Source: Steroidobacter sp. (GTDB lineage: Bacteria; Pseudomonadota; Gammaproteobacteria; Steroidobacterales; Steroidobacteraceae). From it: DNA of 34,065 nt. The notes under the pieces were generated by a model. The model was not told where the DNA came from, did no database searches, and saw nothing but the letters and a program-made list of their open reading frames with translations. Where the stretch lies: NCBI GenBank assembly GCA_025929585.1, contig JAICPY010000039.1, forward strand, positions 1-34,065, read 5' to 3'. The position numbers and the translations under genes were made by a program. Below, one piece after another: positions 33,652 through 34,065 of this stretch; the first letter of the stretch is position 1, and the number at the start of each line of letters is the position of its first letter.

Positions 33652-33816
33652 ATTGGCCCGAAGAGAGGCGATCGAGTAGATCGTGAGGGAGGGATTACAC
33701 TCGGCACGTCCCTGTGCCTCGCCCTTCGGGCAGCGAAGCTGCGCAAAACGGCTGTCCTGCCGTTTTGTCGAACCCTCTAACCGAGGGTTCTTAGTCCCGC
33801 CCCTCGCCATAAATAA

Positions 33817-33841
33817 AAATGCCCCGACGAGCGGGGCATTT
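33817..33841 (-). terminator. Second copy of the tRNA terminator
   Basis: AAATGCCCCG and CGGGGCATTT form a 10-bp stem with a 5-base loop, followed on the minus strand by TTTTTATT. It is identical to the copy at 34009-34033, 192 bases away. Confidence 0.85.
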
Positions 33842-34008
33842 CCATTTATGGCGGAGAGGGATATGCGCCTTTGCCATCCATGGCCGGCGCGCACTCGCGC
33901 CAGCGATCGCTGTCCGAAAATCGCTCCTGGCAATTTTCGTCGAACCACTCTGGAACGAGGGTTCTCAAGCCCTCCCTCGGCGCCATAAATAAAAATGCCA
34001 ATCAATAA

Positions 34009-34033
34009 AAATGCCCCGACGAGCGGGGCATTT
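34009..34033 (-). terminator. Intrinsic terminator after tRNA-Ser
   Basis: A 10-bp stem (AAATGCCCCG/CGGGGCATTT, loop ACGAG in plus orientation) begins 7 bases after the tRNA CCA end and is followed on the minus strand by a T-run (TTTTTATT). This is a classic Rho-independent terminator. Confidence 0.92.
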
Positions 34034-34040
34034 CCATTTA

Positions 34041-34065
34041 TGGCGGAGAGGGAGGGATTCGAACC
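34041..34065 (-). tRNA. tRNA-Ser, 3' end only (cut by window edge)
   Basis: On the minus strand the last bases read GGTTCGAATCCCTC (T loop and 3' side of the T stem), then CCTCTCC (acceptor 3' strand), G73 and an encoded CCA. An acceptor stem GGAGAGG with discriminator G is typical of bacterial tRNA-Ser. The anticodon lies beyond the window, so the isoacceptor is unknown. Confidence 0.8.

Larger units (their letters stand above)
33685..34053 (-). repeat. Diverged ~190-bp tandem repeat containing tRNA-Ser 3' end fragments and terminator
   Basis: Reading on the minus strand downstream of the tRNA, a block holding the tRNA 3' end, TAAATGGAAATGCCCC, the terminator and a GAACCCTCG...GGTTCGAC segment is repeated. 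The nearly identical 50-base block at 34004-34053 recurs at 33812-33861, exactly 192 bases away. A third remnant of the tRNA end (GAGGGAGGGATT) is at 33685-33696. Between these, AGAACCCTCG and GGTTCGAC occur once per unit with spacing kept. This layout resembles the rtT repeats in the E. coli tyrT operon. A minus-strand frame (34005 to 33622) is open through both units and encodes an Arg-rich peptide. Confidence 0.8.

Noticed and set aside
33626-33849. A continuation of bepA upstream into the REP-like hairpin
   Set aside because: The signal peptide starts at the GTG at 33535; the upstream residues are translated from repeat sequence.

Overview
This window looks like a housekeeping stretch of a gammaproteobacterial chromosome. 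GC is moderate to high (my estimate is high 50s percent). The signs are a complete Mla lipid-transport set (mlaFEDCB plus mlaA), BepA, SppA of the long 67K type, SixA, a PutA without a DNA-binding domain, and a SUF operon of the rrf2-sufB-C-D-S-U-T type. That SUF layout and the TDH/KBL pair fit the Xanthomonadales/Nevskiales/Steroidobacterales side of the class. The family-level placement is inference, not something I can prove here.

Layout. 1-213: a 15-copy 7-bp tandem array and the rpsP leader. 214-2212: the rpsP-rimM-trmD-rplS translation operon, closed by a hairpin. 2432-5509: a secreted glucose/sorbosone dehydrogenase-like protein and SppA, with repeat elements on both sides of sppA. 5618-9537 (minus): threonine catabolism (tdh, kbl) and glpD. 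9820-13144: hslR, an XdhC-family protein, a 148-residue secreted protein of unknown function, a 51-residue small protein, and a short YcbX-like MOSC protein. 13414-19123: yhhQ, cnoX, a DUF481 outer-membrane protein, putA. 19205-26537 (minus): sixA, a Rieske ferredoxin and the SUF iron-sulfur operon, headed by an Rrf2 regulator with a likely operator. 26838-31014: class I aldolase (fba), then the tightly overlapped mlaFEDCB operon. 31084-33535 (minus): mlaA and bepA. 33536-34065: a REP-like perfect hairpin, then diverged ~190-bp tandem repeats that carry pieces of a tRNA-Ser 3' end and its terminator. They lead into the 3' end of a tRNA-Ser gene on the minus strand, cut by the window edge.

How the genes work together. 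The Mla genes encode the inner-membrane ABC complex (MlaFEDB), the periplasmic shuttle (MlaC) and the outer-membrane lipoprotein (MlaA), so the whole retrograde phospholipid route lies within about 4 kb, next to the outer-membrane protease/chaperone BepA. The SUF genes build Fe-S clusters: SufS and SufU mobilise sulfur, SufBCD is the scaffold, SufT helps maturation, and the Rrf2 protein probably senses cluster status. tdh and kbl convert threonine to glycine and acetyl-CoA.

The genes are conventional; the intergenic DNA is not. Many non-operonic gaps are filled by short tandem arrays of 7-8 bp units. The unit differs from gap to gap, and each array usually has an inverted partner in the same gap. 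A second class is REP-like hairpins with a GGGGACRYTCCTC core. A third is the tRNA-Ser-derived tandem repeat at the right end, which resembles the rtT repeats of the E. coli tyrT operon. These repeats are the most interesting content of the window.
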